Shown: one piece after another, positions 26,819 to 35,762 of the stretch
Layout of the letters: each line of letters opens with the position of its first letter
Position numbering within the stretch: position 1 is the stretch's first letter
Origin: Orrella marina
GTDB taxonomy: Bacteria > Pseudomonadota > Gammaproteobacteria > Burkholderiales > Burkholderiaceae_B
Length of the DNA: 64,000 nt
Reading direction: 5' to 3'
Assembly (NCBI RefSeq): GCF_003058465.1
Contig: NZ_CP028901.1
Location: 1,860,001-1,924,000, forward strand
Program-made: the position numbers and the translations under genes
Notes under the pieces: generated by a model
Databases searched by the model: none
The model's input: the letters and a program-made list of their open reading frames with translations, nothing else
Told to the model about the DNA's origin: nothing

Positions 26819-29097
26819 ATGCCGAAGGCCAAGAGAACACAAAACTGGGATTACGTCATCGTCGGCGGTAGCACGGCAGGGGCAACAGCGGTGCAGACGC
26901 TACGTGCTGTCGACCCGAAGAGTTCCATACTCCTCGTCGGGCAGGAAAGATGGCTCCCTTATCATCGCCCCCTCTATCAAAACACCGGACAGAAGCAACT
27001 GCAGAGCTTGCTCTCCCCGCGGTGATTCCGCAATCCCGGTATTCAGAGCTGAATATTGACTTGCGTCTCGGTACAACTGCAACAGGCATCAACCGTCATC
27101 AACACACGCTCACGATTCGCAACGAGACAGACATAGAGGTGATCGAGTACCGTAAGCTGCTTGTCACAACAGGTGCGAGGGCAACACCACTAGCGATCAC
27201 GGGAGCTGATCTGCCGGGGGTTCATTACCTGCGAACATATGACGATGCACAAGCGATCAGACAATCGGCCAGCCGTTGCAAGCGAGCCATTGTCATTGGC
27301 GGCAGCTTCATTGGCATGGAGGTCGCGGGAACGTTACGACAGCAAGGACTCGAAGTCGTCATTGTCGAGCGCGACACACTACTCTACAAGCTTCATCACT
27401 CTGATGTGTCGACTCACTTCGAGGCAATGCTCAGAAAGCATGGTGTCGAGTGTCGTCTCGGGCAGCGCCCTGTCAGGTTCGAAGGGAAGCATCATGTTTC
27501 CTCAGTGGTACTCGACACTGACGAACATCTAGCCTGTGACATGATCGTCATCGGTGCTGGCGTGACACCAAACGTCAACTGGTTGCTGTCGTCTGGAATA
27601 GAACTGCAGGACGGCGTGCGGGTCAATGAATACCTACAAAGCAGTGATCCGGACATTTACGCTGCTGGCGATGTGGCCAATGCCTGGCATCCGGTATTCA
27701 GGCGTCAAATGCGCGTAGAACACTGGGACAATGCGGGCCGGCAGGCAAAGATTGCCGCCCGAAACATGGCGGGAGAAGCTGAGCCTTACACGCACATCAG
27801 CTACTTCTTCAGTCATGTCTTTGATCAAAGCTATAACGTACTTGGCCTGACACAAGAGCAATGCAAACGGATCAACAGAGGGGCATTGAAAAAGCCTCCG
27901 TTCGAAGTACTGTATCTTGACCAAGGCGTCTGTGAGGGTTTCTTCACGCTTGGCCGAGCAAGCGAGAATACCCGGGCAGCTGAGACCCTGATCCGGGACC
28001 GGGTAAATCTGACGCGACATTTCGCAAAGCTCAAGCGAGCTTCATTTGCGCTGCGGGAAGTACCTGGACAGGTTTTGTTCATCCTGCAGGGCGGTGGGGC
28101 TTATGGTGCTTTTGAATGCGGTGCAATTCAAGCACTACAAGAGCACGGCATCTTGCCCGATCTGGTTGCAGGAGTTTCGATTGGCGCATTCAACGGCGCC
28201 ATCATCGCATCCAACCGTGAGCATGCCGCCGAAGCACTCGAGAATTTCTGGCGTGACGTTTCGACCATCAGTCCAGAGTTTGGAGACGAGGCAACACGCA
28301 GGCTGATCGCCGGCAATCAGATTTCAACATTTGGTGTACCAGGTTTTTTCTCCCCGAGATGGATGCAGTCGCTGACTTTGCGAGGTCCTGCACCACATAA
28401 ATGGACCAGCCTGTACGACTTTTCTGAAGCGAAGGAGTTGCTGGAGAAGTACGTTGACTTTCCTGGGCTTTGTAACAGTCCGGTACGACTTCTCGTCACC
28501 GCAGTGGACATTCAGACAAGTGATGTCGTATTGTTTGACAGCCACGTGGACCAACTGAGCGCAGATCATATTCTTGCAAGCGGCAGCTTGCCTCCTGCTT
28601 TTGACTGGACAACCATCGACGGTCGACATTACTGGGATGCCGGAATTATCAGCAACTCCCCACTTGAAGCGGTGCTGCAACGCGTCGGGTCCGCCGGAAA
28701 ACAGATCTATCTGATCGATCTGTTCACGGGCAAACGCGCGCACATGCCTGAAAACATGATGGACGTCTATTCTCGTCGGGAGGAAATCATTTTTTCTGAG
28801 CGACTACGAAGGGATCACAACAAACAGGACCTTCTGATGAGCCATCGCCGGCTGATCGAACAGCTCATGGCACAGCTTTCCGCTGACAAAGCAGACCGGG
28901 TACGTAGCGAGCCCCTCTACCAGCAATTGATGGGTGAGACCGCCGCCACACAGATCACCCGTATCATGCGTGAATCTAACCCTGAGAACCCTCCATCAAG
29001 AGCCTACGACTTCTCCAGACCAACAGTCGTCAAGCTGATCGAAGATGGCTACCTAACCGCAAAAGATGTACTTCAGGCGACAAAGAATCGAGAGTGA
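26819..29097 (+). CDS. FAD-dependent oxidoreductase fused to patatin-like phospholipase, interrupted by a -1 frameshift
   Basis: Two overlapping reading frames make one protein of about 758 residues. The first frame (26819-27025) encodes the FAD Rossmann motif (YVIVGGSTAGATAVQ) and PYHRP; the second (open from 26950) continues with PLSK. Together they restore the ferredoxin-reductase motif PYHRPPLSK if one C is added to the run at 26968-26972. Next come a second Rossmann motif (VIGGSFIGMEVAG) and the FAD-closing DIYAAGDVA. From about residue 418 a patatin domain follows: oxyanion loop GGGAYGAFECG, nucleophile GVSIGAFNG and Asp of DAGIISNSP. It ends in a DUF3734-like tail (SRAYDFSRPTVVKLIEDGYL). 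The patatin part would hydrolyse an acyl ester. The frame break may be an assembly error, a recent mutation or variable expression. It abuts the convergent LysR gene. Confidence 0.85.
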
Positions 29098-29100
29098 CTC

Positions 29101-30009
29101 TCACGACGACATTTCTTTAGAAAGCATTTTCATGAAAGCACGTGTACTGGCTGGCAGAAGTTTGCGGCCTGGTGTGACACACCAGATCGTAATGGAAGGC
29201 AAGGACCATTGCGGCAGGATTCGTACCAGCTTTCCGTCCCGTATTGCATCCCCCAGAAACGAATCTGACAGTGCCACAACACCCATTCCGGCAAGACCCA
29301 GATCACGTTGTAACTGGGGTGAGTTGGACGCGACAGGTCCTTTTGGCATGTGTATGATCGTCTGCGAACCTTTCGAAAGAGGCCAGGGCACGACCTCGCC
29401 TGAACTGTTGACATATCTCAGGCACACATGCCACTCGAGCTCGGCCGGCTCGCGTGGTGTTCCTTTTAACTTGAGATATCGGGGACTGGCATACAGATGA
29501 ATATTGATGTCGCAGAGCTTGCGGGCGACCAGGGTGCTGTCGTCGGGCAATGAGCGCGCGATCCGTACGGCCAGATCGTAGCGGTCGGCCAGCAAGTCGA
29601 CCCGTCGGGTTGATACGTCAAGTTCAACACATACTTCGGGGTAAAGTCGGGCATACCGGGTCAGCATGGAGGTGAGGTCCAGTTGCTCGAGATCTGGTGG
29701 CAAAGAAACGCGCAAGAGACCTTTGGGCTGCACCTGCTCATTTTGCACCAGGTCGGAGACTGCCTGGACCTCTTCCTGCAAGCGACGTCCGTGCTCCAAG
29801 ATTCTTTCACCAAACTCGGTGATGACCAGTCGGCGAGTTGTACGTGTCACCAACCTGTGGCCAAGCTTTTCTTCAAGCGCTACAAGTCTTCGCGACAGAG
29901 TCGACTTGGGCACGCCAAGCCTCGTTGCTGCCGCAGAGAAACTGCCTGCCTCAATCAGAGTTGCAAAAAGGACGAGATCGCCTGCGTGACTTGCGAGAGA
30001 ATCCACCAT
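29101..30009 (-). CDS. LysR family transcriptional regulator
   Basis: A 302-residue LTTR. The N-terminal winged HTH is clear (LVLFATLIEAGSFSAAATRL then VPKSTLSRRLVALEEKLG), followed by a linker helix and a substrate-binding domain from about residue 90 (LLRVSLPPDLEQL). It belongs to the CrgA/DsdC-like LTTR branch, with features such as LADRYDLAVRIARSLPDD. It is divergent from the pirin gene, with a 230-bp gap that holds a perfect 12-bp palindrome, so it probably controls the pirin gene and itself. Its stop lies only 3 bases from the convergent patatin-fusion stop. Confidence 0.9.
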   Translation of the reverse strand: MVDSLASHAGDLVLFATLIEAGSFSAAATRLGVPKSTLSRRLVALEEKLGHRLVTRTTRRLVITEFGERILEHGRRLQEEVQAVSDLVQNEQVQPKGLLRVSLPPDLEQLDLTSMLTRYARLYPEVCVELDVSTRRVDLLADRYDLAVRIARSLPDDSTLVARKLCDINIHLYASPRYLKLKGTPREPAELEWHVCLRYVNSSGEVVPWPLSKGSQTIIHMPKGPVASNSPQLQRDLGLAGMGVVALSDSFLGDAIRDGKLVRILPQWSLPSITIWCVTPGRKLLPASTRAFMKMLSKEMSS

Positions 30010-30155
30010 AAGCTGGAGCGCACCATGACCGAATCAGGCGATGATAGCTCACTCGCGAATTGAATCGTCTTGTCCGGATCACCTGGCACGCTGGTTACAC
30101 TCGGTTGCAGGCATAAGCCGCCCCAACATACTGCCAGTCGCTCAACCTGTTCCGA

Positions 30156-30167
30156 CTCAACGTTGAG
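30156..30167 (+). promoter_or_regulatory. Palindromic site between LysR and pirin genes
   Basis: CTCAACGTTGAG is a perfect 12-bp palindrome located 72 bases upstream of the pirin ATG and 147 bases upstream of the LysR start. Its inner bases TCAACGTTGA resemble LTTR sites with a T and A at the ends. The location fits a LysR-type recognition site, but no binding data exist. Confidence 0.4.
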
Positions 30168-30239
30168 CAGACCTTCGGTGAACCTCGTCCAGAACAGATT
30201 GTCCAAACGCGAACGATACTATTCCCGGAAGCAAAATCA

Positions 30240-31115
30240 ATGAAACATCAAACCATCGCATCACGCCGTGTAGAAAAGCTGGTTCATGGCGTACAAACAT
30301 CGGACGGAGCAGGTGTCAAGCTGACCCGTGTCCTGACACAAGACCTGCAACGCCGCCTGGATCCTTTCCTGATGCTCGATGCGTTTCGAAACGACAACCC
30401 TGATGATTACATCGGCGGTTTTCCAGATCATCCTCACCGGGGCTTCGAAACAGTCACTTACATGCTGGCCGGTCAGATGCGACATCGCGACAGTGCCGGA
30501 CACGAAGGACTTCTAGGTCCCGGTGGGGTTCAATGGATGACAGCGGGAAGTGGCTTGATTCACTCAGAACTGCCAGAGCAGACCGATGGCCTGATGGAGG
30601 GCTTTCAGTTATGGCTGAACCTGCCAGCAAACAACAAAATGGTTCAGCCAGGCTATCGGGACATCGCAGCCAGCGACATTCCCGAGTACACGACTGACAC
30701 CAAGGTTCGGGTTCGCGTCATTGCGGGTGAGAGTCACGGTGTAACAGGTGCAGTCCAGAGGCCTGTGACAGAACCGCTGTTTCTGGATATTCACATGCCG
30801 ACTGGGGCAACACACGTCGAAATGATCGATCCGGCAATGAACGCTTTCGTGTACGTTTACCGAGGTCAGATCAGAGTCGGCGAACAAATTGTTTCCAACC
30901 AGCAAATGGCAGTTCTGGCTCAGGGTGACCATGCTGAAGTGCGCCTTGCGTCACAGAAAGATTGCAGACTCCTGCTGATTGCCGGTCGGCCACTGAACGA
31001 ACCAATCGTGCAATACGGGCCATTCGTGATGAACTCACAGCAACAGATCATGGAGGCGATGACCGATTACCGCAATGGTCGTTTCCTCAACGTCAAGGTT
31101 GACAATCAGTCCTGA
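30240..31115 (+). CDS. Pirin family protein
   Basis: A 291-residue bicupin. The pirin signature is plain: DPFLMLDAFRNDNPDDYIGGFPDHPHRGFETVTYML with the metal-binding His residues (HPHRGFE), a later His (SGLIHSE) and Glu (GFQLW). Members hold iron in the N-terminal cupin; some, such as YhhW, act as quercetin 2,3-dioxygenases and others affect transcription or redox sensing. The function here is unknown. It is divergent from a LysR regulator and stops 10 bases before the convergent MFS gene. Confidence 0.92.
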   Translation: MKHQTIASRRVEKLVHGVQTSDGAGVKLTRVLTQDLQRRLDPFLMLDAFRNDNPDDYIGGFPDHPHRGFETVTYMLAGQMRHRDSAGHEGLLGPGGVQWMTAGSGLIHSELPEQTDGLMEGFQLWLNLPANNKMVQPGYRDIAASDIPEYTTDTKVRVRVIAGESHGVTGAVQRPVTEPLFLDIHMPTGATHVEMIDPAMNAFVYVYRGQIRVGEQIVSNQQMAVLAQGDHAEVRLASQKDCRLLLIAGRPLNEPIVQYGPFVMNSQQQIMEAMTDYRNGRFLNVKVDNQS

Positions 31116-31125
31116 ACACGGATGT

Positions 31126-32415
31126 CTATGCCGCCATAGCAGGGCGTAAAGCCCTGCCTGGCAATTGCATCGAAATCGCTGCTGCGACAAACAGAAGAAT
31201 GCCGGAAGCACCAAATGCCGGCCAGTGGCTGCCAAATGCCTCGTAACCCCACCCACCGAACCACGAACTGATCATGGCCCCGACCTGGTGACCGAGATAC
31301 GCCCACCCATACAGAATGCCAACAAGTCGCACGCCATAAACATCTGCCAGTATGGCCGAGGACAACGCGATGCTGCCAGCCCAGACGATGCCGCCAATCG
31401 CAGCAACAATATAGAGTTGCAAGGGTGTTAGCACAACCAGCAAGGCAAAAAATCCCAGTCCGCGCACAAAGTAGATGATTGCCAGCAAGACTCTTCTCGG
31501 CATACGGTCAGCCAGGCGACCCAGCATCACAGTACTGAAGATCGCAACCAGTCCGATCATGCCAATACCTCCCGATGCCGTCATGGCATCGAACCCATGG
31601 TCCATTAGCATGGGCACGCCGTGGGTTCCAAGCAGGTTCATGCTAAACCCACAGGCAAAGAGTCCTATAAAAACCTGCCAGAACGGCCTCGACTGCACCG
31701 CTTTGTTAAACGAACAGTTCAACAAGGGCGACGACAGATTGACCATTGAAGGTTTAGGCGCCCTGGCTTTTGTCTGGTCGACCTTTGCTGCCGCTGCCTT
31801 GTCCTCTAGCCTGGTGTCCGTGTCAGCAGGCGCGTTCTCGTTAATCACCCACAAGGCCAGAGGAGCGATGATGATGGTGAACAGCGCAGCGAATGCGATC
31901 ATCGTCCATTTCCATCCCATTGCGCCGATAAGGATCGTGAATAAGGGAGTCATCACGGCAATGCCCGCCATGGACCCTGTTGACAGAAAGAACAGCGCCA
32001 TACCGCGTTTGCGGGTAAACCACTTGGCTATGACAGGCGTCAGCGCGACCGGACTGGTAAACCCCAGGCCAATCGACAGCAGTATCCCGTAAGCGAGTAA
32101 AAACGACCAGACTTCACGAGCGTAAATACTCCACACGGAAGAAAGCACAACGATCAATGTGCCAATCAAAAGGACTGCACGAGTTCCAATCCGACCGACA
32201 AGGTAACCTGCAACAGGCATTGCGAGCCCATAGAACAGCATGCCAATGGCGACGATGCCCGCCAGCACACTGCGAGAGTAGCCCAGATCCTCTGTAATGG
32301 GCAGAAAGAACGGGCCTACCCCCATGCGCATACCGACCGTCAGCAAGGTCACAACGGTCGCTGCTGCAACAATATTCCAGCCGTGATACCTTCGGCTACT
32401 AGATGTTTCAGGCAC
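31126..32415 (-). CDS. MFS transporter
   Basis: A 429-residue MFS permease with about 12 hydrophobic segments. A RYHGWNIVAAATVVTLL start precedes helix 1, and a charged central loop of about 50 residues (NENAPADTDTRLEDKAAAAKVD to KPSM) separates the halves. MAGYLVGRIGTR-type loop-2 residues (GYLVGRIGTRAVLL) and the matching GRLADRMPRRVLL in the second half are typical of MFS loops 2-3 and 8-9. It is probably a monocarboxylate-type transporter. The substrate is unknown, and the pirin gene next to it is convergent, so they need not be linked. Confidence 0.85.
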   Translation of the reverse strand: MPETSSSRRYHGWNIVAAATVVTLLTVGMRMGVGPFFLPITEDLGYSRSVLAGIVAIGMLFYGLAMPVAGYLVGRIGTRAVLLIGTLIVVLSSVWSIYAREVWSFLLAYGILLSIGLGFTSPVALTPVIAKWFTRKRGMALFFLSTGSMAGIAVMTPLFTILIGAMGWKWTMIAFAALFTIIIAPLALWVINENAPADTDTRLEDKAAAAKVDQTKARAPKPSMVNLSSPLLNCSFNKAVQSRPFWQVFIGLFACGFSMNLLGTHGVPMLMDHGFDAMTASGGIGMIGLVAIFSTVMLGRLADRMPRRVLLAIIYFVRGLGFFALLVVLTPLQLYIVAAIGGIVWAGSIALSSAILADVYGVRLVGILYGWAYLGHQVGAMISSWFGGWGYEAFGSHWPAFGASGILLFVAAAISMQLPGRALRPAMAA

Positions 32416-32553
32416 TGCGTTCTCCCATCTTGTTCCCCGTGCTATTTTTCATACAGCTAATTAGTAATAACCCGTAATTATGACGCATCGCATCATTAAT
32501 AGGGTTCAGTTGTGAACAAGCAACCCTTTCAAGAAACTGCAGGAGAGATCACC

Positions 32554-33438
32554 ATGTCCCATGTCACCACGACTCACCTGGTTAGCGCCGACTGGTTAAA
32601 AACCCACTTGCACGATTCCGGAATCAGGGTCTTCGACTGCACCACCCACATGGTCGCGCAGCCCGTAGGTGCATCAAAAATCATCAGCGGGCGCCCTGCA
32701 TATGAGCAAGGTCATATTCCGGGTGCGATTCATCTGGACATGGTTCAAGATCTGTCAGATCCTTCGGGGACCTATCCCTACACAATGCTTCAGCCTCAGG
32801 AGTTTGAACAGCTTGCCAGACGCATCGGCCTCCAGAAGGAGGATCACGTTGTTCTCTACGGTACGAGTGCGATCACCACAATCACCCGCGCCTGGCTAGT
32901 GTTTTACGTCATGGGTCACACGCAAGTCTCGATACTCGACGGTGGTCTGAAAGCCTGGCAGTCGGTGCATGGTGAAATCACGAGCAGCATTCCCTCAATC
33001 GTTCCCAGCCAATACACGGTGGACGCCCCCAGATTGAACCACATTGCTGATCTGAGTCGCGTCAAGGAGATGACTCGCAAAAATCCCGCATGCCTGGTCA
33101 ATGCCTTGAGCCGCGAGCAGTACGAGGGCACTGGCGGTGCGCACTACGGTCGTCCTGGACGTATTCCAGGTAGCCGACACCTGGCAGCACGCGATCTTGT
33201 TGACCCGGAAAATGGCCTGTTTCGCAGCCAGACGAAGCTTCTGCGGATGATCCAGGAGGCCGGACTTGAGCCGCACATGCCTGTCATTCACTACTGCGGT
33301 GGAGGAATCGCGGCCAGTACCACAGCATTCGTTCTCGCCATGCTCGGTTGGAACGACTGGGCGCTATATGACAACTCTTTACTCGAATGGTCTACTCAAA
33401 GCGATACACCGATGGAGATCGGCCAGTCGCGGGGGTGA
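32554..33438 (+). CDS. Sulfurtransferase (tandem rhodanese domains)
   Basis: A 294-residue protein with two rhodanese domains. The N-terminal domain (residues about 10-140) has lost its catalytic cysteine: the loop reads VVLYGTSAITTITRAW. The C-terminal domain (about 160-290) has the active loop VIHYCGGGIAAS, with the catalytic Cys carrying persulfide. It would transfer sulfur from thiosulfate or mercaptopyruvate to an acceptor. Start ATG 32554 has AGGAGAG at the correct distance, whereas GTG 32512 would add 14 residues without a site. Inactive-plus-active domain order is normal for this family. Confidence 0.88.
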   Translation: MSHVTTTHLVSADWLKTHLHDSGIRVFDCTTHMVAQPVGASKIISGRPAYEQGHIPGAIHLDMVQDLSDPSGTYPYTMLQPQEFEQLARRIGLQKEDHVVLYGTSAITTITRAWLVFYVMGHTQVSILDGGLKAWQSVHGEITSSIPSIVPSQYTVDAPRLNHIADLSRVKEMTRKNPACLVNALSREQYEGTGGAHYGRPGRIPGSRHLAARDLVDPENGLFRSQTKLLRMIQEAGLEPHMPVIHYCGGGIAASTTAFVLAMLGWNDWALYDNSLLEWSTQSDTPMEIGQSRG

Positions 33439-33711
33439 CCGGCAAGTACCAGCCCGCACATAGCAATGAATTCCTGTCCTCCATAATCCCTTGCGGTCTT
33501 GTAGCAATGGTGTTGCAGGTCACAGACTTTGACCTGGCGCGTTGCCAGGCACGGTTGCTTTTGAGGCGGTGCGTGGCTAAGCGTTGACACACAGGGAGCC
33601 GAAGAACACATCCGCAAAAAAGAGAACCCAGCCTTCAGATCTGACACCTGAAGGCTGGGTTCTCAATCAGGGGGGACACCCGCCCCCTTTCGAACACCAC
33701 TACTCAAACAG
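33439..33711. other. Region between the sulfurtransferase and the TRAP operon
   Basis: This 273-bp region lies between convergent genes. It contains the strong terminator at 33616-33664; I see nothing else in it. Short overlapping ORFs at 33387-33647 on both strands show no family resemblance. Confidence 0.4.
33616..33664 (-). terminator. Intrinsic terminator of the TAXI-TRAP operon
   Basis: A perfect 17-bp stem (GAGAACCCAGCCTTCAG paired with CTGAAGGCTGGGTTCTC) has a 9-base loop. Read on the minus strand it is followed by TTTTTT. It lies 47 bases after the TRAP permease stop and is one of the strongest hairpins in the window. Confidence 0.93.
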
Positions 33712-35649
33712 TTAATACAGTTTCCTGGCCATTCCTGGAACGAACGAGGCAGCCAGATAGGATGTAGCGATCAAGGCGATACCGATCACGTCCGTAATCG
33801 GGCCAGGGAAAACCAGACATCCACCTGCGGCCAGCAACATGGCCCGGATCGGCCACTCAACCGCACCAGCTTTATACAGATAGCCTTCAAACGCTGCCGC
33901 GACCATCCACATGGCAATAATCGCCGTCGTCGAAGCTTGTGCAATCACAGTCCATTCGCCCTGCATGATCAGCGCTGGATTCACGACAAACATGAATGGC
34001 AAAACGAACAGCACGCTACCCAGTCGCATCGCACTCAAACTGGTTGCCCAGGCATTCGAGTTGGCAACGTTCGCCGCTGTGATGGAGGCCAGTGCAACAG
34101 GCGGCGTAATGTACGACATCATGCCCCAGTACAAGATGAACAGATGGCTTGCTAACGGGTTCAGGCCAGCCTGGACCAGTGCAGGCGCGAGCAAAATCGA
34201 CAGGAAGATGTAGCAGGCGCTAACCGTCATACCCATGCCAAGAATGAAACTCGTCACCGCGCCTGCGATCAGCATCAACGGAATACTGCCCCCAGCGTAC
34301 AGCAGAAGCTCCCGCGAAAACGCGCCTGCCACGCCGGTGTAGGAAAGGCCACCCACCACCAGGCCAATACCAGCCAGAATGGCAACCAGATTGGCAACAC
34401 TGACGCTCAGATCTTTAAGCAGTAGCAGCAAACGAGGAAGGTTCAGGCGATGGCTCTTCTTGAACGCAGAGATCACCAGCAAAACCAGGGTTGCAAAGTA
34501 CGGAGAATAGGTCTCCAGACGCAATCCGAGCAGCATATAGATCAGGACGCCCAAGCTCAGGAGATAGGGCCATCCGTCAGCCAGCACTGGGCCAAGCTTC
34601 GGAATTTCCTTCTCTTCCATGCCTTTGAGACCATGCCGCGCTGCATAATTGTCTACCTGAAATATCAGAGCGATGTAGAACAGTAATGCTGGCAGGAATG
34701 CTGCAATCATCACTTCAGCGTACGCGACACCGAGAAAGGACGCCATGATGAAGGCAACTGCACCCATCACGGGTGGCATCAGTGTTCCGCCCGTCGATGC
34801 ACATGCCTCCACCGCTGCCGCGTAGTGAGGCGGATAGCCGGTTTTCTTCATAGTGGGTATCGTGAACACACCAGTGGTCAGAATGTTCGAGATCACGCTT
34901 CCGGACAAACTGCCCATCAGGCCACTCGAGACCACTGCCACTTTGGCAGGCCCACCACGACTCTTGCCCATGAGAGACGTAGCAAGCTTCATGAAGAAGT
35001 CGCCACCACCAGTCACCGTGAGAGCTGCGCCGAACACAACAAACCCGATTACAAGATTTGCGACCACTTGCATCGGAATGCCGATGACGCTCTCCACTCC
35101 CATGACGTGAGCACGAATCGTCTCGCCCAGGGTGTACTGCGTTCCCCAGAGGAATCCCGGAAGATGATCAGCGTACAACGGGTAGCTACCAAAGAGCAGC
35201 ACCACTACCAACAATGGTGTTCCTCCGCAACGTCGAATCCCCTCAATGATGAGGATCAGCAAGAGCCCTGAAATCACAGTTGCTTCGGTTGGTGCCGAGT
35301 AATCCCATCCTTGCTCGATGATGGTGAGGCCGTGATGTCCCAGGTAAATCGTGCATACCAGCACCGCTATCGCGAGAAGCCAGTCATACCAGGGAGTCGT
35401 GTCGCGAGACTTTGACGTCATCGGGTAAATAAGAAACGATGCCGCCAGAAAAATTCCAATCAGATAGTACAGAAACGAGTTTCCCAGAGGCTGGAAACCC
35501 ATGAATCTAAGCACAAATACCTGATTAATGGCCAAAAGCAGGCCTAGCGTCCCCAACGCCAATACTGTCCAGTACGTCGCCCCGCTCATTCGCCCTTCTG
35601 GCGCGTCACCAGAGTCGTGAGGCAAGTCTGAATTATCTTTTGTTGACAT
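33712..35649 (-). CDS. TRAP transporter fused permease (4TM-12TM)
   Basis: A 645-residue protein in which the small (DctQ-like) and large (DctM-like) membrane subunits are one chain. About 4-5 helices at residues 25-160 precede a long series of helices carrying the DctM-type segments (VEACASTGGTLMPPVMGAVAF, near residue 290, and GMGMTVSACYIFLSILLAP). Together with the TAXI binding protein it should import an organic anion using the sodium or proton gradient. ATG 35649 (MSTKDNSDLPHDSG) has AGAG 8-12 bases upstream and is preferred over the upstream GTG/ATG extension. The substrate is unknown. Confidence 0.92.
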   Translation of the reverse strand: MSTKDNSDLPHDSGDAPEGRMSGATYWTVLALGTLGLLLAINQVFVLRFMGFQPLGNSFLYYLIGIFLAASFLIYPMTSKSRDTTPWYDWLLAIAVLVCTIYLGHHGLTIIEQGWDYSAPTEATVISGLLLILIIEGIRRCGGTPLLVVVLLFGSYPLYADHLPGFLWGTQYTLGETIRAHVMGVESVIGIPMQVVANLVIGFVVFGAALTVTGGGDFFMKLATSLMGKSRGGPAKVAVVSSGLMGSLSGSVISNILTTGVFTIPTMKKTGYPPHYAAAVEACASTGGTLMPPVMGAVAFIMASFLGVAYAEVMIAAFLPALLFYIALIFQVDNYAARHGLKGMEEKEIPKLGPVLADGWPYLLSLGVLIYMLLGLRLETYSPYFATLVLLVISAFKKSHRLNLPRLLLLLKDLSVSVANLVAILAGIGLVVGGLSYTGVAGAFSRELLLYAGGSIPLMLIAGAVTSFILGMGMTVSACYIFLSILLAPALVQAGLNPLASHLFILYWGMMSYITPPVALASITAANVANSNAWATSLSAMRLGSVLFVLPFMFVVNPALIMQGEWTVIAQASTTAIIAMWMVAAAFEGYLYKAGAVEWPIRAMLLAAGGCLVFPGPITDVIGIALIATSYLAASFVPGMARKLY

Positions 35650-35762
35650 GGAAAATTCTCTAAGAAAACCGCAGTATGCTGTTGCTCTGCAAGATAGGGC
35701 CGCAGTGATTTGCATCGCTGCGGCCCCGGCCCTTCTTAACTGTCAGGCTGATGAACTACCTA

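Noticed and set aside
26960..26975. Programmed -1 ribosomal frameshifting in the fusion gene
   Set aside because: The C run allows the P-site to re-pair, but the A-site does not fit a standard slippery heptamer and no strong downstream structure was seen; a simple indel is more likely.
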